In this document: positions 1 through 9,839 of the stretch, one piece after another
Layout: each line of letters opens with the position of its first letter
Numbering within the stretch: position 1 is the stretch's first letter
NCBI GenBank assembly: GCA_900208305.1
Contig: OAPG01000018.1
Coordinates: 372,001 to 436,000, forward strand
Source of the DNA: Melanopsichium pennsylvanicum
Taxonomy: Eukaryota; Basidiomycota; Ustilaginomycetes; Ustilaginales
Reading direction: 5' to 3'
Length of the DNA stretch: 64,000 nt
Position numbers and translations under genes: made by a program
The notes under the pieces: generated by a model
The model's input: the letters and a program-made list of their open reading frames with translations, nothing else
Database searches by the model: none
What the model was told of the DNA's origin: nothing

Positions 1-1
1 T

Positions 2-892
2 CGACTGTCACAGCACTTGGAGGAGTACAATGTTTCCACCTACCTTCTGTACGTCCTCTACCCGCCCCTGTTCATCGCTGGGCCGATCATGACGTTTAAT
101 GATTTCACTCATCAGCTTCGACTTCCGATCCGGATCGCACCACGCCCAGTGGTTATGTACGCCATTCGATTCGTCGTATCGCTCATGACGATGGAGCTCA
201 TCTTACACTACATCTACGTCAACGCGATCAAGGATACTAAAGCTTGGGTGGGAGCAAGTCCGCTAGAGTTGTCAATGGTCGGGTTTTGGAATCTCATCAT
301 TGTGTGGCTCAAGTTGTTAATTCCGTGGAGGTTCTTCCGGTTGTGGGCCATGGCAGATGGTGTGGAGGCTCCGGAGAACATGGTTCGATGCATGGCCAAC
401 AACTATTCCACGCTGGGTTTCTGGAGGAGTTGGCATAGATCGTACAATCTGTGGATTGTGAGGTACATTTACGTGCCACTGGGTGGGAGTAAGAATCAGA
501 TCCCAAGTACGTTATTGGTGTTTACCTTTGTGGCTTTGTGGCATGATCTGAGTCTCAGGCTCTTGGCGTGGGGTTGGATGATTACGTTTTTCATCGTTCC
601 GGAAGTGGCAGCGAGGAAGATGCTGCCGTACAGAGAGTATGGGAACGAGTGGTGGTACAGGCATGTTGCAGCGGTAGGGGGTGTGGGCAATGTGTTGATG
701 ATGATGACGGGCAATTTGGTCGGGTTTGTCGTTGGGACTGATGGGATGAAATACATGGTGGAGCAGCTACTGGGAAGTACAGAGGGATTCAAGTTCATGG
801 CTGGGGCTTGTGCCACATTGTTTGTAGGCGTTCAGGTCATGTTCGAGTATAGAGAGGAGGAGTTACGGCGTGGCATCGATCGCAAGTGCTGA
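2..892 (+). CDS. GUP1: GUP1-like MBOAT O-acyltransferase, 5'-truncated
   Basis: This is the C-terminal part (about 296 residues) of a polytopic membrane-bound O-acyltransferase. The frame is open to the window edge, so the start lies upstream. The motifs HRSYNLWIVRYIYVPLGG and WHDLSLRLLAWGW match the conserved core of the Gup1/HHAT branch, and the His of the WHD motif corresponds to the family's conserved histidine. Several hydrophobic spans alternate with charged loops. Family knowledge: yeast Gup1 acts in the ER, remodels GPI-anchor lipids, and was first described through a glycerol-uptake phenotype. The last residues are charged and end at a TGA. No intron is needed in the visible part. 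The family call is firm; Gup1 rather than a paralogue is inferred from the core motifs. Confidence 0.85.
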   Translation, partial: RLSQHLEEYNVSTYLLYVLYPPLFIAGPIMTFNDFTHQLRLPIRIAPRPVVMYAIRFVVSLMTMELILHYIYVNAIKDTKAWVGASPLELSMVGFWNLIIVWLKLLIPWRFFRLWAMADGVEAPENMVRCMANNYSTLGFWRSWHRSYNLWIVRYIYVPLGGSKNQIPSTLLVFTFVALWHDLSLRLLAWGWMITFFIVPEVAARKMLPYREYGNEWWYRHVAAVGGVGNVLMMMTGNLVGFVVGTDGMKYMVEQLLGSTEGFKFMAGACATLFVGVQVMFEYREEELRRGIDRKC

Positions 893-2241
893 TCGACTCA
901 TCATGCTTACAGTGTTTACAGTCTAACATTGTCATAATGCAAAACATGGGATCAGTTAGAGAAGCATTTTCATATATCCACGAATTGTGCCATCTTAGCG
1001 CTGAAGACCACCAAGAGACATAGAAGTGAGAGCAACACCAAGACGTACACAGTGCCAAGGGCACACGACTTGAATGAAATGTAGCGCTGAGAGCTTCCAA
1101 GACACAGAAAGTGGTTGTGGCAGCATGCAGTAATCTCAGTCCACGACTTTGTTTGCAGTCTTCAGCCCCGGTACACACACGAACATCCCAACTCCGCACT
1201 CGCGTATGACCAGAGAGAAAGAAAGAGAGATAGAGAGAGAGAGAGAGAGAGTTGTGATAGGGTGCGGGGAGACTTTGACCCCTCTGTCTCATGCCGACCA
1301 TTTTGGAAAATTCAAATTTGTATTGAATTTCACGCAGGCAGGCAGGCTAGAATGCACAGTCGACGCTAGCCTGCATACCGTATTGTACCAGTGCAAACTC
1401 CTCCAGTCCACTTCAGGCCGGGTTTTGCTTTCTGAAAATTAAAAATGCCCCCGCATCCATAGAGGACAGTTACAGCAAATTTACACTGTGTTTATGCCCA
1501 ACTAACCACTTGGACGTGATAAGGATCCCGCCGATCCTCCTCCATTCTTGTCAATTCTCCCTTTTTCAGACATGAATATAGTACTAACTTTAGCAGAGCA
1601 TCAATGCCTGCCTAAACTTTTTCATGTCAGTTGATCGATCAAAGCTCATAATACTTGCAGTGTCCGAAACATGTGCACTCATCCTTTTGTAGCACTCATC
1701 AGGAAGCAGTCGCAACGTCAAGAGCCACCGATGAGGAAGCCAAGAGTTACTCTGCATTGCAGTGTGTAGTCATTTTTACAATAAATTACTTTACATTCAC
1801 TGCTCTTTACACATGTGTGAACTGTTGAAAGCTACAGACCTCGGCTAGAGCTTTGTGTGTTCCTGTCCAGAATTCTTTGTTTCCCCATCCGTCCATCGCC
1901 AGGATCGCCTTGTGGCAGCCTATGTTATAGGCATCTGCGCCGCTTGGTTGCCTAGTCTCTAGACATCATAAACAGTATTCTAATGTACACTACTTTTACA
2001 GTCCAGTAATTTATACATTACAGTGCATACAGTTCCAGGCCTTAATCACCAACAGAAAGACGACGAACAGATCCCTCCTCTTGGCTGTCATCGGCTATCA
2101 CCTATCCTCCTTCCGTGCTCCCTTATACACACCTTCTCCGAGCCAGCATTGGTGTCCGTATCCTGCACGTTCCTTTTTCAACACCATCATACACCACCTT
2201 TCCGACCCCGGCTTAAGTGTTGGAGCATCGCCACCACGAAG
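893..2241. other. Gene-free stretch, 1.35 kb
   Basis: This lies between the end of the GUP1-like gene and the start of the four-span protein gene, so it holds one 3' region and one promoter. It contains a GA microsatellite at 1212-1251. It also holds a 9-bp inverted repeat (GCAGGCTAG at 1342-1350, CTAGCCTGC at 1366-1374, 15-nt spacer). Short frames here overlap on both strands and show no recognisable protein. The last 200 bases, pyrimidine-rich with CA-rich patches, look like a 5' leader. Confidence 0.6.
1212..1251. repeat. GA-rich microsatellite
   Basis: An almost pure purine run of GA dinucleotides with a few GAAA interruptions, in the gene-free stretch after the GUP1-like gene. Confidence 0.9.
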
Positions 2242-3078
2242 ATGGCGCCACCACATTCGCGACCGCCCTTTGCACCTCAGCTACTCGAAATCCCGCTTCA
2301 ATTGGCCATTGTTGGCTTCTCTGTGACCCTTCTCGGCCTGACTGCTTGGGATTACTCCCGGTGGAACATCTTGAAGGAGAAGTCGAGGATCAATGGCCTC
2401 GTCGAGTTGCAAGACAATGGCATGCTCACCGTGGTTCTTGCCGGCATGATCATCTCTGCTTTCGGCTTCGCTTTCGCCAATCTTGCTGCCTTCCTTGCTT
2501 GTGCTCAGTTCCCCAAGCGTCGTGGTGAGCGCACCGGAAAGGGTACTTATGGCTACATCCTCGTCGGTCTCGTCGAACTTGTGCTTAGCGGTGCCTACCT
2601 TGGTATCGCAGCTGCCATCACTGCCTACAGCGTTCAAAAGCATCCAACATTTTCCCGCGGTTCTAACTACCAAGAACCCTTTGGCCAGGATCAGCAGGTT
2701 TTCCTACGATCGATCTACGAGATGTTTAGGAACGGTCAGAATAGCAATCCTGCAACTTCGAGCACTCAGTCTGTCGGCGCCCTCGGACCCTGGGCCAGCA
2801 TTACCAATATCGAACAGGCCAACGCTTTCCTCGCTGAAAACAGATACCTCAACTACAAACACTACCGTGTCACCACAGCTATCGCCTGGGTCACGTTGGC
2901 AACCACCTTCTTCGTCATGACCGTCCACTTTGCTCTACCATTGGTGCTCAAAGCACTAGGAATGACAAGACCACCCAAGGGTGAACAACCGGCAAAGGCA
3001 ACCAGAATGCCCGTCGGCTACGGCGAAAAGAGAAACAGGCAGGCTGGCTACCGTCGTGAAGAATTTGCTGAGTATTAA
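2242..3078 (+). CDS. Four-span membrane protein, unknown function
   Basis: The protein has 278 residues with four clear hydrophobic segments at about 17-37, 61-88, 103-130 and 211-239. A short basic loop with KRRGERTGK lies after span 2, and a hydrophilic loop of about 80 residues separates spans 3 and 4. The C-terminal tail of about 40 residues is basic, then acidic at the end. I chose the ATG at 2242, preceded by CCACGAAG. The frame is open back to 2023, but that part has no protein character and looks like a leader. The topology resembles MARVEL or claudin-like fungal cortical proteins, but I recognise no diagnostic motif. It is transcribed in the same direction as GUP1 and converges with the next gene. 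Confidence 0.75.
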   Translation: MAPPHSRPPFAPQLLEIPLQLAIVGFSVTLLGLTAWDYSRWNILKEKSRINGLVELQDNGMLTVVLAGMIISAFGFAFANLAAFLACAQFPKRRGERTGKGTYGYILVGLVELVLSGAYLGIAAAITAYSVQKHPTFSRGSNYQEPFGQDQQVFLRSIYEMFRNGQNSNPATSSTQSVGALGPWASITNIEQANAFLAENRYLNYKHYRVTTAIAWVTLATTFFVMTVHFALPLVLKALGMTRPPKGEQPAKATRMPVGYGEKRNRQAGYRREEFAEY

Positions 3079-3533
3079 AACCCCACAGCTACAGGAAACC
3101 TGCTTTCGGCAATGAATCCAACCAATGTGTCGGCCTTCATCACTATCGGATCCCCCACCTTCCGTCTCTATACCAACTTCACCTCTTCTGGTGCGCCCGA
3201 TCTATGTTCGTCTTGTCAACACCTTCTCGTATTTGTGTCGCCACTTTTTCGGATTCTTCATTTTGGTTTTGTTGGTATTTGCCGACCTCTCCACTCTCTT
3301 GTTGTCCTTCTCAGTCTAATGATGTTCTAGTTCTGGTATTCTCCTGCCCATCCGCCAAGTGAGTGATGTCACCTTGACCAGAACAGTCGTGCAGTCTTCT
3401 CCATCTGGTCGACGCCTATGAAAGCTCAACTTTCGTGATGGGCAGAAAGCTGATGTGATTGTGATTGCGTGTGTGGGTATCTAAGAACTGCATATGAAGA
3501 TCTAGCATGCCGCTAGATTGTGGACCATTTGAC
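3079..3533. other. Convergent intergenic, 455 bp
   Basis: A tail-to-tail spacer between the four-span protein gene and the 826-aa membrane protein gene. It is pyrimidine-rich near 3180-3310. The two short frames on the plus strand have no recognisable content; it probably holds the two 3' UTRs. Confidence 0.55.
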
Positions 3534-6014
3534 TCATGCACCGATAAACAAGCGCAAGAAGCGCTGAATAAAGAGCGCGGGCATGCGGAGCAGCTCCTGC
3601 AGCCAGCTTGACCTGTAGTGGGACACTTCGCCTCCAGAAGTGCTTGGGTGCAACTCATCATCTTCACATGGGCCATCTTGCCAAGAGGGGCGCTCTTCCA
3701 CCAGGTCGACTGATTCAGCCGTTGAAGCGTCGTGAGACACATGTGGTCCGTCGAGAGAGTCGCCTGAGGGAAATACGAAGCCTGATTGCCCCTTCGGTAT
3801 GCTTGTTGCTCCTGCAAAACCCGGTCCTAACAGCTCGGCTTCGGCCTGGGGAGGAGAATACGACTGCGCATTCGCCGTCGCATAAGCCTCGACGATACGC
3901 GAAAGCTCGTCCAGCTTGGCTGATAGCGCACGATTTGCATTCTGGCCGGCATTGAACAGCATAAAGATCATTGCTGTGAGAAAGAGTGTCCAGAGCATGT
4001 GCGATATGCGAAGCATCCAGTCGTTGCGGCTTTGCTCCTTCTCTTGCGAGCTTGTAGTCTGACCGAAAGACGGCGTCACTTGGCGATAGGATTTTGACAA
4101 GGTTTCGTTGTGAGCAGCAATGATAGCGAGCGCCTGACGAAGCACCTCGTCGGTCTTTGCATCGCCCGTCGGATTCGAGATTTGCATCGACAATGCTTGG
4201 TCATGTGTCTGCTGCACCGTTTCTCGCGAGTCTTCCAGCGATTTTGGTTGCTCGCCGGAAGGCTGTCCTTGCGGAGTGGTCGACTGATTATGGACAAATG
4301 TTGGCTGAGTGTACTCGTGCGTTAGCGCCGCAGGAACAATTAGTCCCCTTGGAAGCTTTTCGAGATCCTGCAAACCCGAGGCTACCGGTGAGGAAAAGTT
4401 CATTTCTAGAGACCCGCGCACTGTGACTGTTAGCGGCTCGTTGCCCTGCAAGACCGGGAGGAGGCTGAATGCGACCATGAGGATCTTTGGTGCGGCGCTG
4501 GCCGTGTCCGTGGGCTCAGATGGCGGCTGGGATGGGAGAATCTTGCTGCTACCCGTGGACTGCAACGAGAACCTTCTTCGCTTCGCCGTCGGTGCTGCTG
4601 CGTTGTCGAGGGAAAAGTCAAAGTTGACATTATCAATGCCTTTTGGGGGCGCCACGCTCAGGAGATCCTCATTCTCCGGTGGTTGCAGGCTCGGCTCGGG
4701 TAAGACCACAAGATCTTCAATTTCGAAGGTTGGCGGCTTGGCCAAGAGAGCCTCGTCTGCAGCCGCAGGTTTTTGGCTGGGTGAAGACGAGGACGACATG
4801 ATTGGATTAAAGGACCAACTCAGGATGCCTCTGGATGCATCAACGGCGACTGGTTGCCATTTGGCGATGGACAGCTCGGGATCGAAATGGATATAGAGTA
4901 GAACCTCTCGATCGAGCCCGGGAAAGAAGGGCTCCTCCAGCTGAAGCGTGGCTTCGAAGGCGATGGCAGTGGCGCTATAACCCGAGGCATGCACAGGCGC
5001 TCCTGCCATCGCCGCTGAACGTGTTGGTGACGGCCGTTCGTAGGCGATGGAGCAGCGAGCTCTTCTTGCTTTGAGAGCGTTGGGTAACACGCGGGAAGCG
5101 AGGATCGAAGAGACAAGATCTCCGGCTTGCTGTGCAGCAATACGGATGACCAGTGCGTCACACGCTTGAAAAGGACCCATGATGGCGGTATCGTCTTGTT
5201 CGATGTCGGAGTCATCGACCGAAGCTGAGCCGAGAAGCGTCACGTCCGCTTCTTGATCAGAGTAAGAGGCGATGCTGGGAGCTAGGTGAGATGAAGATGC
5301 CGATGAGCGTCTCCTGGATGGTCTACGCGGGCTCGAGACGGACAAGATAGGGGGGTCGACTTCGACAGTCATACCTTGCGAACCCAACTTGTCGTCAATC
5401 GATTCGTCGACGGTGAAGCGCATAAAGTTGTTTAAGCAGGAAGGAATCGGCAAGCAGACGGAGAAAGGCGACATTGGTGGTTGAGATTCCGGCTGCACAA
5501 AAAGGCGGAGCGTCACCATGTAGGAAGTGCCGTTGGCCGTGGGAGCAATGGCAAGCTTTGCTCGTGGGCTGGATCGAGCGTTGCTGCGCAGGATGATACT
5601 GCCGTCGCTTTGCCTTACCACGGCTGGCACATCAGTGTGATCGTGTGAGCCCAATGGGCCTCGAGAGTGCGTCTCGTTCGCAGAATCAAAGTCGATGAAG
5701 CTGTCGTTCAGCTCGTGATCTATGGAAAGCGGAATGCCGAGGGCGTTGGCTGCGGTCGCAGCAGAAGTGGACAGTGCGGGTGCAGCACCCGAAGAGTCGA
5801 GACAATGTACTACAGCATCTTGAAGCTCAACTTGAGCATCCGCGATAAGGGTATGAGTCTCTTGTCGGTCGCGCGAAGGCAATTGTACCCTCAAGAATAG
5901 AGTATATGATGCTCCATAGCTACACGCATGGCCTTTGACGACGAGCTTTTTGCAGATTCTTGACTTTGAAAAAGGAATGCTAGGGCTCGGGGTGGCAGCA
6001 CCTGATCTCAGCAT
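3534..6014 (-). CDS. 826-residue single-span membrane protein, unrecognised
   Basis: A single long exon with an ATG at 6014. The N-terminal ~600 residues are largely soluble, with Ser/Pro/Ala-rich patches between short beta-like blocks, suggesting a large cytosolic or luminal domain. A strong hydrophobic segment at about residues 672-690 (MLWTLFLTAMIFMLFNAG) is followed by a short helical stretch, an acidic Ser-rich region, and a final amphipathic or hydrophobic helix (LLRMPALFIQRFLRLFIG). I do not recognise the family. The layout fits a tail-region anchored protein of the ER or another endomembrane, with the last helix lying on the membrane; that is inference. It shares a 606-bp divergent promoter region with the mitochondrial ribosomal protein gene. 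Its length, sustained codon structure and C-terminal hydrophobic segments argue for a real gene. Confidence 0.75.
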   Translation of the reverse strand: MLRSGAATPSPSIPFSKSRICKKLVVKGHACSYGASYTLFLRVQLPSRDRQETHTLIADAQVELQDAVVHCLDSSGAAPALSTSAATAANALGIPLSIDHELNDSFIDFDSANETHSRGPLGSHDHTDVPAVVRQSDGSIILRSNARSSPRAKLAIAPTANGTSYMVTLRLFVQPESQPPMSPFSVCLPIPSCLNNFMRFTVDESIDDKLGSQGMTVEVDPPILSVSSPRRPSRRRSSASSSHLAPSIASYSDQEADVTLLGSASVDDSDIEQDDTAIMGPFQACDALVIRIAAQQAGDLVSSILASRVLPNALKARRARCSIAYERPSPTRSAAMAGAPVHASGYSATAIAFEATLQLEEPFFPGLDREVLLYIHFDPELSIAKWQPVAVDASRGILSWSFNPIMSSSSSPSQKPAAADEALLAKPPTFEIEDLVVLPEPSLQPPENEDLLSVAPPKGIDNVNFDFSLDNAAAPTAKRRRFSLQSTGSSKILPSQPPSEPTDTASAAPKILMVAFSLLPVLQGNEPLTVTVRGSLEMNFSSPVASGLQDLEKLPRGLIVPAALTHEYTQPTFVHNQSTTPQGQPSGEQPKSLEDSRETVQQTHDQALSMQISNPTGDAKTDEVLRQALAIIAAHNETLSKSYRQVTPSFGQTTSSQEKEQSRNDWMLRISHMLWTLFLTAMIFMLFNAGQNANRALSAKLDELSRIVEAYATANAQSYSPPQAEAELLGPGFAGATSIPKGQSGFVFPSGDSLDGPHVSHDASTAESVDLVEERPSWQDGPCEDDELHPSTSGGEVSHYRSSWLQELLRMPALFIQRFLRLFIGA

Positions 6015-6620
6015 GGTGCAGCGTATGGAGGTGAGTGAGCGAGATTGGGTGAGTGCCTGTGACTATGGAGATGAATTGATGATTTAATCAGATGTACTAC
6101 TTAGCATTTGCATGTTTTGAGATAGGAAGCTGAGGCAACTTTCTAGAAGCCAAGGACACAATCAGGCTAGTCGAAGCGATGTATGCAGGCGAACAAGAAT
6201 GCGGAGCAAGGTATTGAATTGATGCTGAGTTGCAAGAACTCACTATGTAGCTGAGCCCAAATGTGTGACGTTGAGCAGCAAGTGTGACACAAAGCAAGTG
6301 TGACACAAAGCAAGTGTGGAAACCAGAGTGAGTTGTGACTTTTGCAAAAGTAACACGAACATTACCCACTTTCCGCTTCATCTTTCGGAATTCCCTCAAC
6401 TCCTCGGAAGTCGCGTCTAGTTGATAAGCAAGCTCGGAACCGAACGGTTCTGCTTGCTTACCGCACGTGAGGTTGGCGAGCTCTGACCCAATTTTGGAAG
6501 AAATTGTTCTCTGAGATGGTATACCACAAGATCGTCCAGTGCTTTTTACGCATCATTGATCGTTACAATCACCATATCACTCTTCCTCCTTGTGCATTTG
6601 ACTCATTCAAGGTCTTCGCA
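6015..6620. promoter_or_regulatory. Divergent promoter region with 16-bp tandem repeat
   Basis: This 606-bp spacer separates two divergent starts (the 826-aa membrane protein and mS35). A short tandem repeat lies at 6277-6318. The part nearest mS35 is CA-rich and pyrimidine-rich, as expected of a leader. I see no defined factor site. Confidence 0.5.
6277..6318. repeat. 16-bp tandem repeat, 2.6 copies
   Basis: The unit AGCAAGTGTGACACAA occurs at 6277-6292 and 6293-6308, followed by a partial third copy to 6318. It lies in the divergent promoter between the membrane protein gene and the mS35 gene. Confidence 0.9.
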
Positions 6621-7959
6621 ATGATGGCTTTCGCATCGAGGTCAGCGTCACTTCTTGCACGACAGCTTGGGTCCGGTCCTGCTGTCGCTTCCAGCTCGAG
6701 AGGTGTCGCCGTCGCCGCCGCATTTTCCACTTCATCTTCATCGTTTGCTGCATCAGAGGACGCCACTGCTCGCAAAGGTCCTTTCTCTTCCGCTTCTGAA
6801 GCCTCGCCAGCACCTACAGAGCTCAATGCCATTGGGCGTGGACGAAAATCTGCTGGCCGTGGTCGCCCCAAAATGCTTCCGCCTTTCGAGGAATGGATCC
6901 AGTCCGATGCTCGTGTTTACAAACAGCCCAAGCCTGGTATGGGTCCCAACTGGATCGCAGACACTCCGTTCCCCCTTAACCCCTCTTTCAATCCACCGCC
7001 TCCCGTCCGTCAAAGTACCAAGACCGAGATTTGGCGCTTGCACTCGAGCGATCCATCAACTTGGACCATCCGAGCCTTGTCTGAAAAATTCTCGATCGGC
7101 ATCCAGAGAATGGAGGCCATCTTGAGACTCAAAGCACTCGAAAACGAATGGACTGCACAGGTAAGCATTTTATTGCGATATCAGCGAGTTGTTGCGTAGG
7201 CAGAGTTGGCTCTCTCGATGCGGTTCCAATGATGAGCAAATAAATTATTCGATTAGTCTTGAAGACATATACATGGTTACCAAATTTATACAATCCTTAC
7301 TATACTGAAACAAATTCCACGCATCGAGAGCTGCCCGATGCCAGGCAACAAATCCTGCATCGTAGCCAGTTCCTCCCATGTGATACTGTTGCTGACTCTT
7401 ATCATCATTGTAATTGCGTTTCTGCTAGGACAAGCCGTTGCAATCTGAATTCCAGTCCAACATGGACCGTCTCCTCGGTGCTCAGGATCGCACACGCGCA
7501 CCAGAGCCCGAGCCCTCAATCCAGTCAACCGACAAATCGTTCCGCGGTACACAGCACGAAGAATTCTCAGAAGCAGATCCACCGACTGCACCATCGGTGA
7601 TTGCACCTGCTCTGGAGCAGGAGATGCTCAAGCGATCCAGCATGATTGCTGCACTTCCAAGTGGCGGTCCGGATGGGGACGCAGACAGCTCGAGCAAAGT
7701 CGTACATAGGAAAAGGACTTCACTGGCCATTATTAATGTCTCGGGTGACTCGTACAAGGGTGCTGGTCGTGCCGAGAGGAACGCGCGCAGAGCCGAGAAG
7801 AGGAAGGGCACCCAGACCAAGGGCCGCGTCATCAACACGGGTAGCGTAGCCTTCCACGCTCAGATCGGCACCAAGACCAGAACACAAGGCAAAAAGACCA
7901 AGCCAGCTAATGAAGCCAAGGTGGGCAACGAGCCCAAGTCAGCCGCGAAGAAGAAGTGA
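6621..7959 (+). CDS. MRPS35: Mitochondrial ribosomal protein mS35 (PF12298-type)
   Basis: Two exons, 6621-7160 and 7429-7959, give 356 residues. The donor GTAAGC at 7161 and the acceptor CTAG at 7427-7428 join complete codons, so that WTAQ is followed by DKPLQSEFQ. That junction restores the conserved block of the family annotated as 'eukaryotic mitochondrial regulator protein', now known as a small-subunit mitoribosomal protein. The N-terminus (MMAFASRSASLLARQLG) is rich in Arg, Ser and Ala, without acids, and looks like a mitochondrial presequence. The core includes PPFEEWIQSD and WTIRALSEKFSIGIQRMEAILRLK, a helix-turn-helix-like stretch. The C-terminal third is basic and Lys-rich, ending in KKK. 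The 268-nt intron has in-frame stops. The ATG at 6621 is preferred over upstream frames because the targeting peptide begins there. Confidence 0.88.
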
Positions 7960-8420
7960 GAGGAGCCTAACGTCGCCACTACTGTATAACACGATTCACA
8001 TTGCCAACTTTTATACTGGATACCATTCGTCGTTGTTCGCTGTCACCAGTCTTTGATCTGAAACTGTGCTATATGCGTTGAGATTACACAAGTCTGAAGT
8101 TTGCTGCGCCACGGTCAATCTCTGTTTTGCGTCTCTGAGTGTGGGCCACAGGGGAGGACTACGATTAGCACGCCACAGTAGCAGGAACGCGAGTTGGTTG
8201 CCAATTGGAGTCTGCCTTCGCATGCGTCACATTTTTTGAGTTCGAATGGCGACATAATTCGTGTCCTTGTTCTCCTTCATTCGCATCATCCCGAGTAGAA
8301 CTCTCGATTGTCTATCAAAAGGTTTGCAATTACACGTTGTTTGCTACTTTACAGCGAATCTCGCTCGAGCTGCAGGCATCTTGTTATGCTATGTGAGGTG
8401 AATAATATAAATGATAGCTT
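7960..8420. other. Convergent intergenic, 461 bp
   Basis: Tail-to-tail spacer between mS35 and EMC3. It contains only short frames without protein character. I see no repeat or RNA gene here. Confidence 0.5.
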
Positions 8421-9324
8421 CTAAGAGTAAAGAGCCAGTACTCTGTCCTCGATGCCATCGCCAATCCATCTAACCTTGCTATCCTCCAGCCCGACCAGTT
8501 CGAGATTGTCCCTCTCGGCCAAGTGAAACTTCTCAAAGTCTGGAGCCTGTCCCGGAGCAGCCGGATTTGCGCCCATCTGAAGGCCTGCAGCGCCAGACAT
8601 TGCTGCCATATCCCTCGTCCCGTCTGCCGCGTTGTCATCTCCCAGCACCAGCCTGTACACCGCGTTCAGACCGAACAGCGTCAAGAAATACCAGCTCAGA
8701 CTCGAGACCCAAGTCACATCGAGGTCGGGGGTTTCGATACCTCTCTGAAGCATCACTTTGAAGCGCACGGTGAGAGGAAAGGGGAGTTTGAGAAGAACAA
8801 AGCCAGAGAAGAAAAAGTTGATCCAACCCATGATGACGGTCTGAGGGATCATCATGACCATCTGCTTTTTCATGCCGTCCATCATGCCGTCCATGCCGCC
8901 AGCAGATTCAAAGGGATTCTTGGGACCCTCAGACTTGTCTTCCTTCTTGGGTTGAAGATAGGTGCCGTTAGAAAGAGACTCGGTGAGGAAGGCCTTGCGC
9001 GTCAAGAAAGATGTGGGGGGTAGGTGAAAGTAATTTTGTCGTAGGGCTCCAGCTCGTGCCATGATTCGTCTGTTGATCCATATTGATGGGTGTGACGAGC
9101 GAAAAATAGGGGTCAGCAATGCGTGTAAGATGAAGCTGTTTGGATCGTGAGGGGTGTACTTACTGTTCGCGAAGTGCAGGAGCAGGAATGCTCTTTGGCG
9201 CCGAGTTCAAGAGAGAAATAACATTGTGTCTGAGCACACCAACGAGAATCATGACCACCAAGATGGGGATCAAGACCCAATCTCGGATCGCACTATCCAG
9301 AAACAAGGATTGCTCTGCCGCCAT
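8421..9324 (-). CDS. EMC3: ER membrane complex subunit 3
   Basis: Two exons on the minus strand, 9324-9164 and 9069-8421, give 269 residues, close to the usual 250-260. The donor GTAAGT (9163-9158) and the acceptor CAG ending at 9070 join ALREQ to RIMARAGALRQNYFHLPP, matching the conserved EMC3 region. The protein begins MAAEQSLFLDSAIRDWVLIPI with the first membrane span, followed by a charged cytosolic stretch. Two more spans follow in the core around MVMMIPQTVIMGWINFFFSGF and VSSLSWYFLTLFGLNAVYRL. EMC3 belongs to the Oxa1/YidC/GET1 insertase superfamily and forms, with EMC6, the membrane cavity that inserts tail-anchored and multispan proteins into the ER. It is divergent from NPR3. The intron is 94 nt. 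Confidence 0.93.
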
Positions 9325-9839
9325 GATGACTCTGCTGGATCCGAAAAGGCTGATAGAATATCTTTGAGAGATGGTGGAAGATAGAGTCCAACGAGATCTG
9401 GTTTGACCGAGATGAGCATCCATCTTATGTTGTGTCTGTGTGCTATACTTTGTGCTACGTGCGCGCCTTCCGGTGAGCGAATAGAAAAAACCCAAAGTTG
9501 TTAGACCGTGACTCAGCTAGAATCACATAGAAAAAAAAAAGATAAGGGTCCGGGCCTTGGTCGCTCATCATGCCGATTGGCCAGTTCTTCCCCACATCTG
9601 TGCAAGGTGGGCCCTAACCTTTCAAGCTTCTAGTACACATGCTGCTGGCCAGTGCATTCAGCCATATATTTCTTCGTCCTCCCGTCCTCGTACAGCTCTT
9701 TCGTCGACAACCAATCCCATCATCTAGCCTTGGCACCATCATATACACCATGCTTCGCTCGCCTTAGGAACGCCATACATACAACCCTATAGCAGCTCGC
9801 CGATCTCACATCTTTGTTCGAGCACATACGTACATCATC
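9325..9839. promoter_or_regulatory. Divergent promoter region EMC3/NPR3, 515 bp
   Basis: Spacer between two divergent start codons. An A-tract of about 11 lies near 9530-9540. The NPR3-proximal half is pyrimidine-rich with ATCATC and CATACA patches typical of a leader. No specific factor site is recognised. Confidence 0.5.

Noticed and set aside
837..1301. 154-codon minus-strand frame downstream of the GUP1-like gene
   Set aside because: It overlaps the GA microsatellite and the GUP1 3' end, and its composition is not protein-like.
4309..4896. Open frame of 195 codons on the plus strand
   Set aside because: Antisense to the 826-residue membrane protein gene, with no conserved content.
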